NCBI GenBank assembly: GCA_014526335.1
Contig: JACTAT010000037.1
Location: forward strand, 11,134,214 to 11,198,213
Direction: 5' to 3'
Length of the DNA stretch: 64,000 nt
Source of the DNA: Chrysaora quinquecirrha
Taxonomy: Eukaryota > Cnidaria > Scyphozoa > Semaeostomeae > Pelagiidae
A program made the position numbers and the translations under genes. The notes below the pieces were generated by a model that was not told the DNA's origin, did no database searches, and worked only from the letters and a program-made list of their open reading frames with translations. This document shows positions 47,233-59,641 of this stretch, piece by piece. Position 1 is the stretch's first letter; every line of letters begins with the position of its first letter.

Positions 47233-47710
47233 GTGAACCAACTGTTTTTCGAAGATGTAAGGGAATGCATTACAAAAGATAAGGAGCCAAGAACATTGAA
47301 GGGCCTAATGAGTGACTGTAACAAACTTCTTGATAATTTCAATTATTTGGAATGTGAGAGAGCTTCATACATCAAGAAAATTCTACAAGACACATTTGGT
47401 AATGAACTAAGTTTCCAGAACAGATTTCCAAAAAATGAAAGCACCATGGTCTATGCTTGTAAGAGCAGCAGAACATACATAGGGGCAGCATCTGCACGAC
47501 ATATTCAAGAAACAAATCAAGCAAGAATGGCCACCACATTCAGACAGATTGAAAGAAGAAAAACAGCCTCCAGAAGAGCTGATATGTTTTATTACTTGGC
47601 TGTATAATCCATCCACAAAGGACTTTGCTAAAGATTGTGAATATCCCCTAATTACAGCTTTGAGTGATATTTTGTTGGCCTATATTAGAAGGCAAATATC
47701 TCAATTTCAG
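47233..47710 (+). pseudogene. Orphan repeat-type protein fragment
   Basis: Frame one (47233-47500) has ERASYIKKILQDTFGNELSF followed by ESTMVYACKSSRTYIGAASA; it then shifts by one near 47540 into KEEKQPPEELICFITWLY and SDILLAYIRRQISQFQ, ending at CAG/GTAAAC, a good splice donor. Similar orphan proteins recur in cnidarian-type genomes, but I know of no function or accepted name. Strand and position suggest an unrelated element between piggyBac and array E. Confidence 0.4.
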
Positions 47711-47965
47711 GTAAACAGTCATTCATTGGTATTTTAGTTATTTACTTGCAGATCATTCGTTAGGAGCAGGTAAATTTATTTGGTGATTGTATATATAGCT
47801 GTGCTTAAGATTGTTTCTTTCTGTTAACAGCTTGCTGTTACAGTTCACAGACTAACAAGCACGGCCGTCACGCCGTTCACTGAGAGGCCTATGTAATGGT
47901 TTCCTCGGTTTCTTTCTGAAAAGACCCCTTTATACAAGAAAGAAACTACACATCAGTGCCAGACT
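47711..47965. other. Short intergenic stretch before array E
   Basis: Nothing recognised, except a CTTTCTGTTAACAGCTTGCT segment near 47819 that resembles a splice acceptor. Confidence 0.3.
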
Positions 47966-50900
47966 TTATATTTTCTGAATCGTTATTCAATTTCCTATCT
48001 TGTTATAAACAAAAATATGTCGATAATTTTAACAAAATTGAAAATCTAAGCGAATTCTTACAACCTTGCGAAACGACATGGTTGAAATGAAATAGATTTA
48101 TTTCATTTCTGAATCATGTATTATTACAAATTTATACATTTTCTGAATCGTTATTCAATTTCCTTTCTCTTGATGCCCATTTTAACTATATTGGGCAACT
48201 GACGAAAAGTTATAAATAAAAATATGTCGATAATGTTAACAGAATTGAAAATCTAAGCGAACTCTTACAACCTTGCGAACGACATGGTTGAAATGAAATA
48301 GATTTATTTCATTTCTTAATCATGTATTATTACAAATTTATACATTTTCTGAATCGTTATTCAATTCCTATCTCTTGATGCCCATTTTAACTATATTGGG
48401 CAACTGACGAAAAGTTATAAACAAAAATATGTCGATAATGTTAACAAAATTGAAAATCTAAGCGAATTCTTACAACATTGCGAAACTATATTGTTGAAAT
48501 AAAATAGATTTATTTAATTTCTTAATCATGTATTATTACAAATTTATACATTTTCTGAATCTTTATTCAATTTCCTATCTCTTGATGCCCATTTTAACTA
48601 TATTGGGCAACTGACGAAAAAGTTATAAATAAAATATGTCGATAATGTTAACAGAATTGAAAATCTAAGCGAATTCTTACAACCTTGCGAACGACATGGT
48701 TGAAATGAAATAGATTTATTTCATTTCTTAATCATGTATTATTACAAATTTATACATTTTCTGAATCGTTATTCAATTCTATCTCTTGATGCCCATTTTA
48801 ACTATATTGGGCAACTGACGAAAAAGTTATAAACAAAAATATGTCGATAATGTTAACAAAATTGAAAATCTAAGCGAATTCTTACAACCTTGCGAACGAC
48901 ATGGTTGAAATGAAATAGATTTATTTCATTTCTTAATCACGTATTATTACAAATTTATACATTTTCTGAATCGTTATTCAATTCCTATCTCTTGATGCCC
49001 ATTTTAACTAAATTGGGCAACTGACGAAAAGTTATAAACCAAAACTTGTCGATAACGTTACAAAATAGAAAATCTAAGCGAATTCTTACAACATTGCGAA
49101 ACTATATTGTTGAAATAAAATAGATTTATTTAATTTCTTAATCATGTATTATTACAAATTTATACATTTTCTGAATCTTTATTCAATTTCCTATCTCTTG
49201 ATGCCCATTTTAACTATATTGGGCAACTGACGAAAAAGTTATAAATAAAAATATGTCGATAATGTTAACAGAATTGAAAATCTAAGCGAATTCTTACAAC
49301 CTTGCGAAACGACATGGTTGAAATGAAATAGATTTATTTCATTTCTTAATCATGTATTATTACAAATTTATACATTTTCTGAATCGTTATTCAATTCCCT
49401 ATCTCTTGATGCTCATTTTAACTATATTGGGCAACTGACGAAAAAGTTATAAACAAAAATATGTCGATAATGTTAACAGAATTGAAAATCTAAGCGAATT
49501 CTTACAACCTTGCGAAACGACATTGGTTGAAATGAAATAGATTTATTTCATTTCTTAATCATGTATTATTACAAATTTATACATTTTCTGAATCGTTATT
49601 CAATTTCCTATCTCTTGATGCCCATTTTAATTTAACTATATTAGGCAACTGACGAAAAAGTTATAAACAAAAATATGTCGATAATTTTAACAAAATTGAA
49701 AATCTAAGCGAATTCTTACAACCTTGCGAAACGACATGGTTGAAATGAAATAGATTTATTTCATTTCTGAATCATGTATTATTACAAATTTATACATTTT
49801 CTGAATCGTTATTCAATTTCCTTTCTCTTGATGCCCATTTTAACTATATTGGGCAACTGACGAAAAAGTTATAAATAAAAATATGTCGATAATGTTAACA
49901 GAATTGAAAATCTAAGCGAACTCTTACAACCTTGCGAAACGACATGGTTGAAATGAAATAGATTTATTTCATTTCTTAATCATGTATTATTACAAATTTA
50001 TACATTTTCTGAATCGTTATTCAATTCCTATCTCTTGATGCCCATTTTAACTATATTGGGCAACTGACGAAAAGTTATAAACAAAAATATGTCGATAATG
50101 TTAACAAAATTGAAAATCTAAGCGAATTCTTACAACATTGCGAAACTATATTGTTGAAATAAAATAGATTTATTTAATTTCTTAATCATGTATTATTACA
50201 AATTTATACATTTTCTGAATCTTTATTCAATTTCCTATCTCTTGATGCCCATTTTAACTATATTGGGCAACTGACGAAAAAGTTATAAATAAAAATATGT
50301 CGATAATGTTAACAGAATTGAAAATCTAAGCGAATTCTTACAACCTTGCGAAACGACATGGTTGAAATGAAATAGATTTATTTCATTTCTTAATCATGTA
50401 TTATTACAAATTTATACATTTTCTGAATCGTTATTCAATTCCCTATCTCTTGATGCCCATTTTAACTATATTGGGCAACTGACGAAAAAGTTATAAACAA
50501 AAATATGTCGATAATGTTAACAAAATTGAAAATCTAAGCGAATTCTTACAACCTTGCGAAACGACATGGTTGAAATGAAATAGATTTATTTCATTTCTTA
50601 ATCACGTATTATTACAAATTTATACATTTTCTGAATCGTTATTCAATTCCCTATCTCTTGATGCCCATTTTAACTAAATTGGGCAACTGACGAAAAAGTT
50701 ATAAACCAAAACTTGTCGATAACGTTACAAAAATAGAAAATCTAAGCGAATTCTTACAACATTGCGAAACTATATTGTTGAAATAAAATAGATTTATTTA
50801 ATTTCTTAATCATGTATTATTACAAATTTATACATTTTCTGAATCTTTATTCAATTTCCTATCTCTTGATGCCCATTTTAACTATATTGGGCAACTGACG

Positions 50901-53900
50901 AAAAAGTTATAAATAAAAATATGTCGATAATGTTAACAGAATTGAAAATCTAAGCGAATTCTTACAACCTTGCGAAACGACATGGTTGAAATGAAATAGA
51001 TTTATTTCATTTCTTAATCATGTATTATTACAAATTTATACATTTTCTGAATCGTTATTCAATTCCCTATCTCTTGATGCTCATTTTAACTATATTGGGC
51101 AACTGACGAAAAAGTTATAAACAAAAATATGTCGATAATGTTAACAGAATTGAAAATCTAAGCGAATTCTTACAACCTTGCGAACGACATTGGTTGAAAT
51201 GAAATAGATTTATTTCATTTCTTAATCATGTATTATTACAAATTTATACATTTTCTGAATCGTTATTCAATTCCCTATCTCTTGATGCCCATTTTAACTA
51301 TATTGGGCAACTGACGAAAAAGTTATAAACAAAAATATGTCGATAATGTTAACAAAATTGAAAATCTAAGCGAATTCTTACAACCTTGCGAAACGACATG
51401 GTTGAAATGAAATAGATTTATTTCATTTCTGAATCATGTATTATTACAAATTTATACATTTTCTGAATCGTTATTCAATTTCCTTTCTCTTGATGCCCAT
51501 TTTAACTATATTGGGCAACTGACGAAAAAGTTATAAATAAAAATATGTCGATAATGTTAACAGAATTGAAAATCTAAGCGAATTCTTACAACCTTGCGAA
51601 ACGACATGGTTGAAATGAAATAGATTTATTTCATTTCTTAATCATGTATTATTACAAATTTATACATTTTCTGAATCGTTATTCAATTCCCTATCTCTTG
51701 ATGCCCATTTTAACTATATTGGGCAACTGACGAAAAAGTTATAAACAAAAATATGTCGATAATGTTAACAAAATTGAAAATCTAAGCGAATTCTTACAAC
51801 ATTGCGAAACTATATTGTTGAAATAAAATAGATTTATTTAATTTCTTAATCATGTATTATTACAAATTTATACATTTTCTGAATCTTTATTCAATTTCCT
51901 ATCTCTTGATGCCCATTTTAACTATATTGGGCAACTGACGAAAAAGTTATAAATAAAAATATGTCGATAATGTTAACAGAATTGAAAATCTAAGCGAATT
52001 CTTACAACCTTGCGAAACGACATGGTTGAAATGAAATAGATTTATTTCATTTCTTAATCATGTATTATTACAAATTTATACATTTTCTGAATCGTTATTC
52101 AATTCCCTATCTCTTGATGCCCATTTTAACTATATTGGGCAACTGACGAAAAGTTATAAACAAAAATATGTCGATAATGTTAACAAAATTGAAAATCTAA
52201 GCGAATTCTTACAACCTTGCGAAACGACATGGTTGAAATGAAATAGATTTATTTCATTTCTTAATCACGTATTATTACAAATTTATACATTTTCTGAATC
52301 GTTATTCAATTCCCTATCTCTTGATGCCCATTTTAACTAAATTGGGCAACTGACGAAAAGTTATAAACCAAAACTTGTCGATAACGTTACAAAAATAGAA
52401 AATCTAAGCGAATTCTTACAACATTGCGAAACTATATTGTTGAAATAAAATAGATTTATTTAATTTCTTAATCATGTATTATTACAAATTTATACATTTT
52501 CTGAATCTTTATTCAATTTCCTATCTCTTGATGCCCATTTTAACTATATTGGGCAACTGACGAAAAGTTATAAATAAAAATATGTCGATAATGTTAACAG
52601 AATTGAAAATCTAAGCGAATTCTTACAACCTTGCGAAACGACATGGTTGAAATGAAATAGATTTATTTCATTTCTTAATCATGTATTATTACAAATTTAT
52701 ACATTTTCTGAATCGTTATTCAATTCCCTATCTCTTGATGCCCATTTTAACTATATTGGGCAACTGACGAAAAAGTTATAAACAAAAATATGTCGATAAT
52801 GTTAACAAAATTGAAAATCTAAGCGAATTCTTACAACCTTGCGAAACGACATGGTTGAAATGAAATAGATTTATTTCATTTCTTAATCACGTATTATTAC
52901 AAATTTATACATTTTCTGAATCGTTATTCAATTCCCTATCTCTTGATGCCCATTTTAACTAAATTGGGCAACTGACGAAAAAGTTATAAACCAAAACTTG
53001 TCGATAACGTTACAAAATAGAAAATCTAAGCGAATTCTTACAACATTGCGAAACTATATTGTTGAAATAAAATAGATTTATTTAATTTCTTAATCATGTA
53101 TTATTACAAATTTATACATTTTCTGAATCTTTATTCAATTTCCTATCTCTTGATGCCCATTTTAACTATATTGGGCAACTGACGAAAAAGTTATAAATAA
53201 AAATATGTCGATAATGTTAACAGAATTGAAAATCTAAGCGAATTCTTACAACCTTGCGAAACGACATGGTTGAAATGAAATAGATTTATTTCATTTCTTA
53301 ATCATGTATTATTACAAATTTATACATTTTCTGAATCGTTATTCAATTCCCTATCTCTTGATGCTCATTTTAACTATATTGGGCAACTGACGAAAAAGTT
53401 ATAAACAAAAATATGTCGATAATGTTAACAGAATTGAAAATCTAAGCGAATTCTTACAACCTTGCGAAACGACATTGGTTGAAATGAAATAGATTTATTT
53501 CATTTCTTAATCATGTATTATTACAAATTTATACATTTTCTGAATCGTTATTCAATTCCCTATCTCTTGATGCCCATTTTAACTATATTGGGCAACTGAC
53601 GAAAAAGTTATAAACAAAAATATGTCGATAATGTTAACAAAATTGAAAATCTAAGCGAATTCTTACAACCTTGCGAAACGACATGGTTGAAATGAAATAG
53701 ATTTATTTCATTTCTTAATCACGTATTATTACAAATTTATACATTTTCTGAATCGTTATTCAATTCCCTATCTCTTGATGCCCATTTTAACTATATTGGG
53801 CAACTGACGAAAAAGTTATAAACAAAAATATGTCGATAATGTTAACAAAATCGAAAATCTAAGCGAATTCTTACAACCTTGCGAAACGACATGGTTGAAA

Positions 53901-54240
53901 TGAAATAGATTTATTTCATTTCTTAATCATGTATTATTACAAATTTATACATTTTCTGAATCGTTATTCAATTCCCTATCTCTTGATGCCCATTTTAACT
54001 ATATTGCCAACTGACGAAAAAGTTATAAACCAAAACTTGTCGATAACGTTACAAAAATAGAAAATCTAAGCGAATTCTTACAACATTGCGAAACTATATT
54101 GTTGAAATAAAATAGATTTATTTAATTTCTTAATCATGTATTATTACAAATTTATACATTTTCTGAATCTTTATTCAATTTCCTATCTCTTGATGCCCAT
54201 TTTAACTATATTGGGCAACTGACGAAAAAGTTAAAAACCA
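47966..54240. repeat. Array E: ~207-bp AT-rich satellite, about 30 units, higher-order structure
   Basis: Units contain ATATGTCGATAATGTTAACA, GAAAATCTAAGCGAATTCTT, GAAATGAAATAGATTTATTT, TTTCTGAATCGTTATTCAAT and CTCTTGATGCCCATTTTAAC. The CTCTTGATG landmark spaces at 204-208 bp (48171, 48376, 48583, 48787, 48993, 49199). A distinct variant (ACATTGCGAAACTATATTG) recurs at about 48481, 49097, 50141, 50765, 51805, 52427, 53049 and 54089, i.e. every 3 or 5 units. A smaller block of about five units is at 56198-57245. Confidence 0.95.
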
Positions 54241-54345
54241 AAATGCATTCAAAATCGTCGAATTGTGCCTTGGTCAAAAATCGCAATGTCGCAAAACTGA
54301 GACGAAATTAAATTTATTAAACAAATGTCATCAACATTGTAACGT

Positions 54346-56208
54346 CTATGGGGAATAACACCTCGGACAAATCAATGAACCATTGACATGACGTTTGAAA
54401 ACTCGTGAAGGGCGACAACGATCACAGATTCTTTCAATACTCCATCCAGAAGAGAGCTGAGCACTAATTCGTCGTTCCTGTGCCTGCATCAGCAGAAGAA
54501 TCTTCTGAGGGCTAGATTTCAAGCAAGCAAGCGTTCTCCCCTCCTGATTAAAAGCATTGTGCACAGATTCCCCAGCTTGCTCAGCAAAGATGCCAAGACT
54601 TTTCCATCGCATCACGAATCTCGGAACTTTATGGGGTAGGTTGTGCATTTTTCTCGTTATCGTGTGTCCATGGAATAACACTGGGTATATCTCTCCAAAT
54701 TTGTCGCATAATCGGCAGACAGTATTGATCTCCAATTCATCTAGAATTCTGGTTGCATACAACAATGAAGATAAATCGGACACAATGCTGAAAACTTTAC
54801 GAAATTTCGTATGGATGTGTTCTATATCGTGGAATGGTTCTAGAAATTCTCTGTGCCTTTCTAACAATCGAATCACCATATTTCCATTAAAGGGACCACC
54901 ATGGTACTGGCCTCTCTGAACTCCAATGTTTGCAAGTGCACTCTTTAACTTTTCTTGAAATTCGCCACATCTTTTATTGTTCGCTTCTAGAAGCTCATTT
55001 TTTTCTTTCTCCAAAGCCAACAAAGTTTCTCGACATCGATTTTCTTCTTCTAACATTGCAGTCGCGTTGGTTTCCATGATCTTTGGTATCTGTTGTTGTA
55101 TATCCTTTCTGCAATGATTGCATATGAAGCTTTGGCTAGAATTTCCAAGCTGTTCTTCTTCCATCGGAGTAAGTCCTTCACATAGTCCGTGACACCATTC
55201 ATCACATTGGTCACATTGGAACCAAAGAACATCAGCATCAAACTCTGTGATTATACAAGTAAAGCTTTGACATCTTTCCAGTGGAGTTTTCTTTGCTATC
55301 GAATTGCTTAATTGGGCAAGCCTGTTGTTTTCTTCGAAATTTCCTTCCACTGTCACCTGATGTCTGAAATTCTATTTTGTATCTCAGTAAGGTCACATCC
55401 AAACTTCTGCATCTTTCGCTTTGCTTCATGTATTGCGTCTTCAACAACCTTATAATAATCAATATCATAATTAGCCTAAGGAATAGTAAGTAGCCTATTT
55501 CCATGTCATTACCGGAAGACAACTAATTAAGATGTAAAATCAAACACAACGCACCTCCAATGTCACCACGCACTCATCTTCATCACTATCACTGTCACCA
55601 TCTGAAGATAAATCATCATTTTCGGCATCTAGTTCATTGCACTCTTCTTCAAGAAGAACGAAAAGCTTTTCTACAATTCCCATCATGATATGGAGTATTG
55701 GTGGAACAACATGATCTAGAGTCTTCACAGGAAACAACATGGAGTCAACAACATTCGCATGGAACTTTCCAGCATCTTTACGATCATCAGCAAGGAACTC
55801 ATGATACTCTTCAACGTAGTGTTTTACACTTCTTTCTTCGAATTTGCAGGAATTTCTTGTGTGTGGTTCTTTTGGATGTCGCTGCAAATGTTTTAGTGTG
55901 ACCAGGTCATTTTCGTCTCGGTACGTAGCAGTTGAACCCTGTTTGCCAAGATGAACGTCAATATTCTTAAAGTCACCACCCAAGAACAACTCAACTTTCC
56001 TACCATTCACTTTGGTACTTTCCTTAGACAATTCTTTCAGCTGTGACACATACGAACTACAGACCTTCCACATATTTTCAGGACAATCACTACCTTCAAA
56101 AGCACAATATACGTGAACACAATCAACGGTAAGCCCTCGCACTAAAACTTCATTTATTACGATCATGTAAAATTTGGTAGTTGTGGATCCTCGATACACT
56201 ATAAACAA
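54346..56208 (-). pseudogene. PHD-finger transposase gene, 3' half, duplicate copy 1
   Basis: Exon at 56208-55555: STTTKFYMIVINEVLV, VHVYCAFEGSDCPENMW, then KVELFLGGDFKNIDVHLGKQ, DHVVPPILHIMMGIVEKLF and a Ser/Asp-rich acidic end. An intron (55554-55449, GT-AG) leads to VVEDAIHEAKRKMQKFG; then a frame change at about 55355 into a C4HC3 PHD finger (FQCDQCDEWCHGLCEGL...FICNHC), a coiled coil, GQYHGGPFNGN, KFRKVFSIVSDL, HNLPHKVPRFVMRW, AEQAGESVHNAFNQ and a C-terminal CDRC...CPRC ribbon (stop at 54346). The Asp in GGDF and the Glu in QAGESVH are plausible members of a DDE triad (inference). The 5' half is absent: the gene sequence ends inside array E at about 56198. Confidence 0.7.
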
Positions 56209-57245
56209 AAATATGTCGATAATGTTAACAGAATTGAAAATCTAAGCGAATTCTTACAACCTTGCGAAACGACATGGTTGAAATGAAATAGATTTATTTC
56301 ATTTCTTAATCATGTATTATTACAAATTTATACATTTTCTGAATCGTTATTCAATTCCCTATCTCTTGATGCCCATTTTAACTATATTGGGCAACTGACG
56401 AAAAAGTTATAAACAAAAATATGTCGATAATGTTAACAGAATTGAAAATCTAAGCGAATTCTTACAACCTTGCGAAACGACATTGGTTGAAATGAAATAG
56501 ATTTATTTCATTTCTTAATCATGTATTATTACAAATTTATACATTTTCTGAATCGTTATTCAATTCCTATCTCTTGATGCCCATTTTAACTATATTGGGC
56601 AACTGACGAAAAAGTTATAAACAAAAATACGTCGATAATGTTAACAAAATTGAAAATCTAAGCGAATTCTTACAACCTTGCGAAACGACATGGTTGAAAT
56701 GAAATAGATTTATTTCATTTCTTAATCACGTATTATTACAAATTTATACATTTTCTGAATCGTTATTCAATTCCCTATCTCTTGATGCCCATTTTAACTA
56801 TATTGGGCAACTGACGAAAAAGTTATAAACAAAAATATGTCGATAATGTTAACAAAATTGAAAATCTAAGCGAATTCTTACAACCTTGCGAAACGACATG
56901 GTTGAAATGAAATAGATTTATTTCATTTCTTAATCATGTATTATTACAAATTTATACATTTTCTGGATTGTTATTCAATTTCCTATCTCTTGATGCCCAT
57001 TTTAACTATATTGCCAACTGACGAAAAAGTTATAAACCAAAATATGTCGATAACGTTACAAAAATAGAAAATCTAAGCGAATTCTTACAACATTGCGAAA
57101 CAATATTGTTGAAATAAAATAGATTTATTTCACTTCTTAATCAAGGATTATTACAAATTTATATATTTTCTGGATTTTATTCAATTGCGTGTCTTTTGAT
57201 GCCCATTTTATAAATATATTAGGCAACTGACAAAAAAGTTAAAAA
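56198..57245. repeat. Array E, second block (about five units)
   Basis: Same ~207-bp unit as 47966-54240, lying between the two copies of the transposase 3' half. The last unit (57100-57245) is clearly more diverged (GATTTTATTCAATTGCGTGT), as expected at an original array edge. Confidence 0.9.
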
Positions 57246-57356
57246 CCAAAATGCATTCAAAATCGTCGAATTGTGCCTTGGTCAAAAATCGCAATGTCGC
57301 AAAACTGAGACGAAATTAAATTTATTAAACAAATGTCATCAACATTGTAACGTCTA

Positions 57357-59040
57357 TGGGGAATAACACCTCGGACAAATCAATGAACCATTGACATGAC
57401 GTTTGAAAACTCGTGAAGGGCGACAACGATCACAGATTCTTTCAATACTCCATCCAGAAGAGAGCTGAGCACTAATTCGTCGTTCCTGTGCCTACATCAG
57501 CAGAAGAATCTTCTGAGGGCTAGATTTCAAGCAAGCAAGCGTTCTCCCCTCCTGATTAAAAGCATTGTGCACAGATTCCCCAGCTTGCTCAGCAAAGATG
57601 CCAAGACTTTTCCATCGCATCACGAATCTCGGAACTTTATGGGGTAGGTTGTGCATTTTTTCTCGTTATCGTGTGTCCATGGAATAACACCGGGGTATAT
57701 CTCTCCAAATTTGTCGCATAATCGGCAGACAGTATTGATCTCCAATTCATCTAGAATTCTGGTTGCATACAACAATGAAGATAAATCGGACACAATGCTG
57801 AAAACTTTACGAAATTTCGTATGGATGTGTTCTTTATCGTGGAATGGTTCTAGAAATTCTCTGTGCCTTTCTAACAATCGAATCACCATATTTCCATTAA
57901 AGGAACCACCATGGTACTGGCCTCTCTGAACTCCAATGTTTGCAAGTGCACTCTTTAACTTTTCTTGAAATTCGCCACATCTTTTATTGTTCGCTTCTAG
58001 AAGCTCATTTTTTTCTTTCTCCAAAGCCACAAAGTTTCTCGACATCGATTTTCTTCTTCTAACATTGCAGTCGCTTTGGTTTCCATGATCTTTGGTATCT
58101 GTTGTTGTATATCCTTTCTGCAATGATTGCATATGAAGCTTTGGCTAGAATTTCCAAGCTGTTCTTCTTCCATCGGAGTAAGTCCTTCACATAGTCCGTG
58201 ACACCATTCATCACATTGGTCACATTGGAACCAAAGAACATCAGCATCAAACTCTGTGATTATACAAGTAAAGCTTTGACATCTTTCCAGTGGAGTTTTC
58301 TTTGCTATCGAATTGCTTAATTGGGCAAGCCTGTTGTTTTCTTCGAAATTTCCTTCCACTGTCACCTGATGTCTGAAATTCTATTTTGTATCTCAGTAAG
58401 GTCACATCCAAACTTCTGCATCTTTCGCTTTGCTTCATGTATTGCGTCTTCAACAACCTTATAATAATCAATATCATAATTAGCCTAAGGAATAGTAAGT
58501 AGCCTATTTCGATGTCATTACCGGAAGACAACTAATTAAGATGTAAAATCAAACACAACGCACCTCCAATGTCACCACGCACTCATCTTCATCACTATCA
58601 CTGTCACCATCTGAAGATAAATCATCATTTTCGGCATCTAGTTCATTACACTCTTCTTCAAGAAGAACGAAAAGCTTTTCTACAATTCCCATCATGATAT
58701 GGAGTATTGGTGGAACAACATGATCTAGAGTCTTCACAGGAAACAACATGGAGTCAACAACATTCGCATGGAACTTTCCAGCATCTTTACGATCATCAGC
58801 AAGGAACTCATGATACTCTTCAACGTAGTGTTTTACACTTCTTTCTTCGAATTTGCAGGAATTTCTTGTGTGTGGTTCTTTTGGATGTCGCTGCAAATGT
58901 TTTAGTGTGACCAGGTCATTTTCGTCTCGGTACGTAGCAGTTGAACCCTGTTTGCCAAGATGAACGTCAATATTCTTAAAGTCACCACCCAAGAACAACT
59001 CAACTTTCCTACCATTCACTTTGTTACTTTCCTTAGACAA
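57357..59040 (-). pseudogene. PHD-finger transposase gene, 3' half, copy 2
   Basis: Nearly identical to 54346-56037 at an offset of about 3010 bp. It keeps the GGDF exon (59040-58564), the intron (58563-58458) and the PHD finger (58365-58140). It then carries small indels relative to copy 1: one base lost near 58030, one T gained near 57660 and one G gained near 57691. These break the frame after the coiled coil and in the HNLPHKVPRF region. At 59040 the coding sequence is interrupted by the TIR element. The N-terminal exon resumes beyond it, so this is the copy in its original gene context. Confidence 0.7.
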
Positions 59041-59641
59041 GCTAGACTTGCTCCAAGTCTATTTCTTAATATCCTTCTCCAAAGGTCCACCATTCCGTGT
59101 TAACAAAGGAGAGTGCCAGAGAAATAGACTTGTACCTTTCCCGCAGTCATGAATAATTAATGAGATAAACCTTTTGTGTTTTGACGTCACCGGACAAGAT
59201 CCTGTCCGGTGGCGCTTCTCTGAAGTGAGAGAATCAGCCATTCAGCACCAAGAAATGACAAAGCTCTTTCCAGATTATAAAATCTCCAAGGGGGTTGCCT
59301 CCTGGAAGGCATTTCTTGACAAAAGATGCATTTGGCTGCCAATGCCAACGGCTCTGAATGAAATTCAAAGGGGTTTTTGTTCTTAATTCTCTCAATGCAT
59401 ATTGAAAAGATGCATTTAGTGTATTATTCTCAATTTCAAAGAAAAGTTTCGCCTTTTGTTTACTAATCTAAAATCAGTACCCCCAATCTTCTTATCAGCA
59501 AGCCACTGGAGCGGGAATCTCATTAATTATTCATGACTGCGGGAAAGGTACAAGTCTATTTCTCTCGCACTCTCCTTTGTTTCCACGGAATGGTGGACCT
59601 TTGGAGAAGGATATTAAGAAATAGACTTGGAGCAAGTCTAC
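59041..59641. mobile_element. 600-bp TIR element with self-complementary termini, inserted in the transposase gene
   Basis: Inverted repeats of about 120 bp (59041-59163 and 59521-59641). Each end begins TAGACTTGCTCCAAGTCTA, itself a 19-base palindrome, followed by TTTCTTAATATCCTTCTCCA. The internal part has CCGGACAAGATCCTGTCCGG and TGACGTCA (59182-59189). No clear target duplication. The 70-codon plus-strand ORF inside (59174-59386) is unrecognised. Transposase coding sequence expected between the flanking exons is missing, so a deletion accompanied or followed insertion. Confidence 0.8.

Noticed and set aside
47966..54240. Array E as a proven centromere
   Set aside because: AT-rich higher-order structure is suggestive, but the array is only ~6 kb and linked to a transposon gene; no positional evidence.
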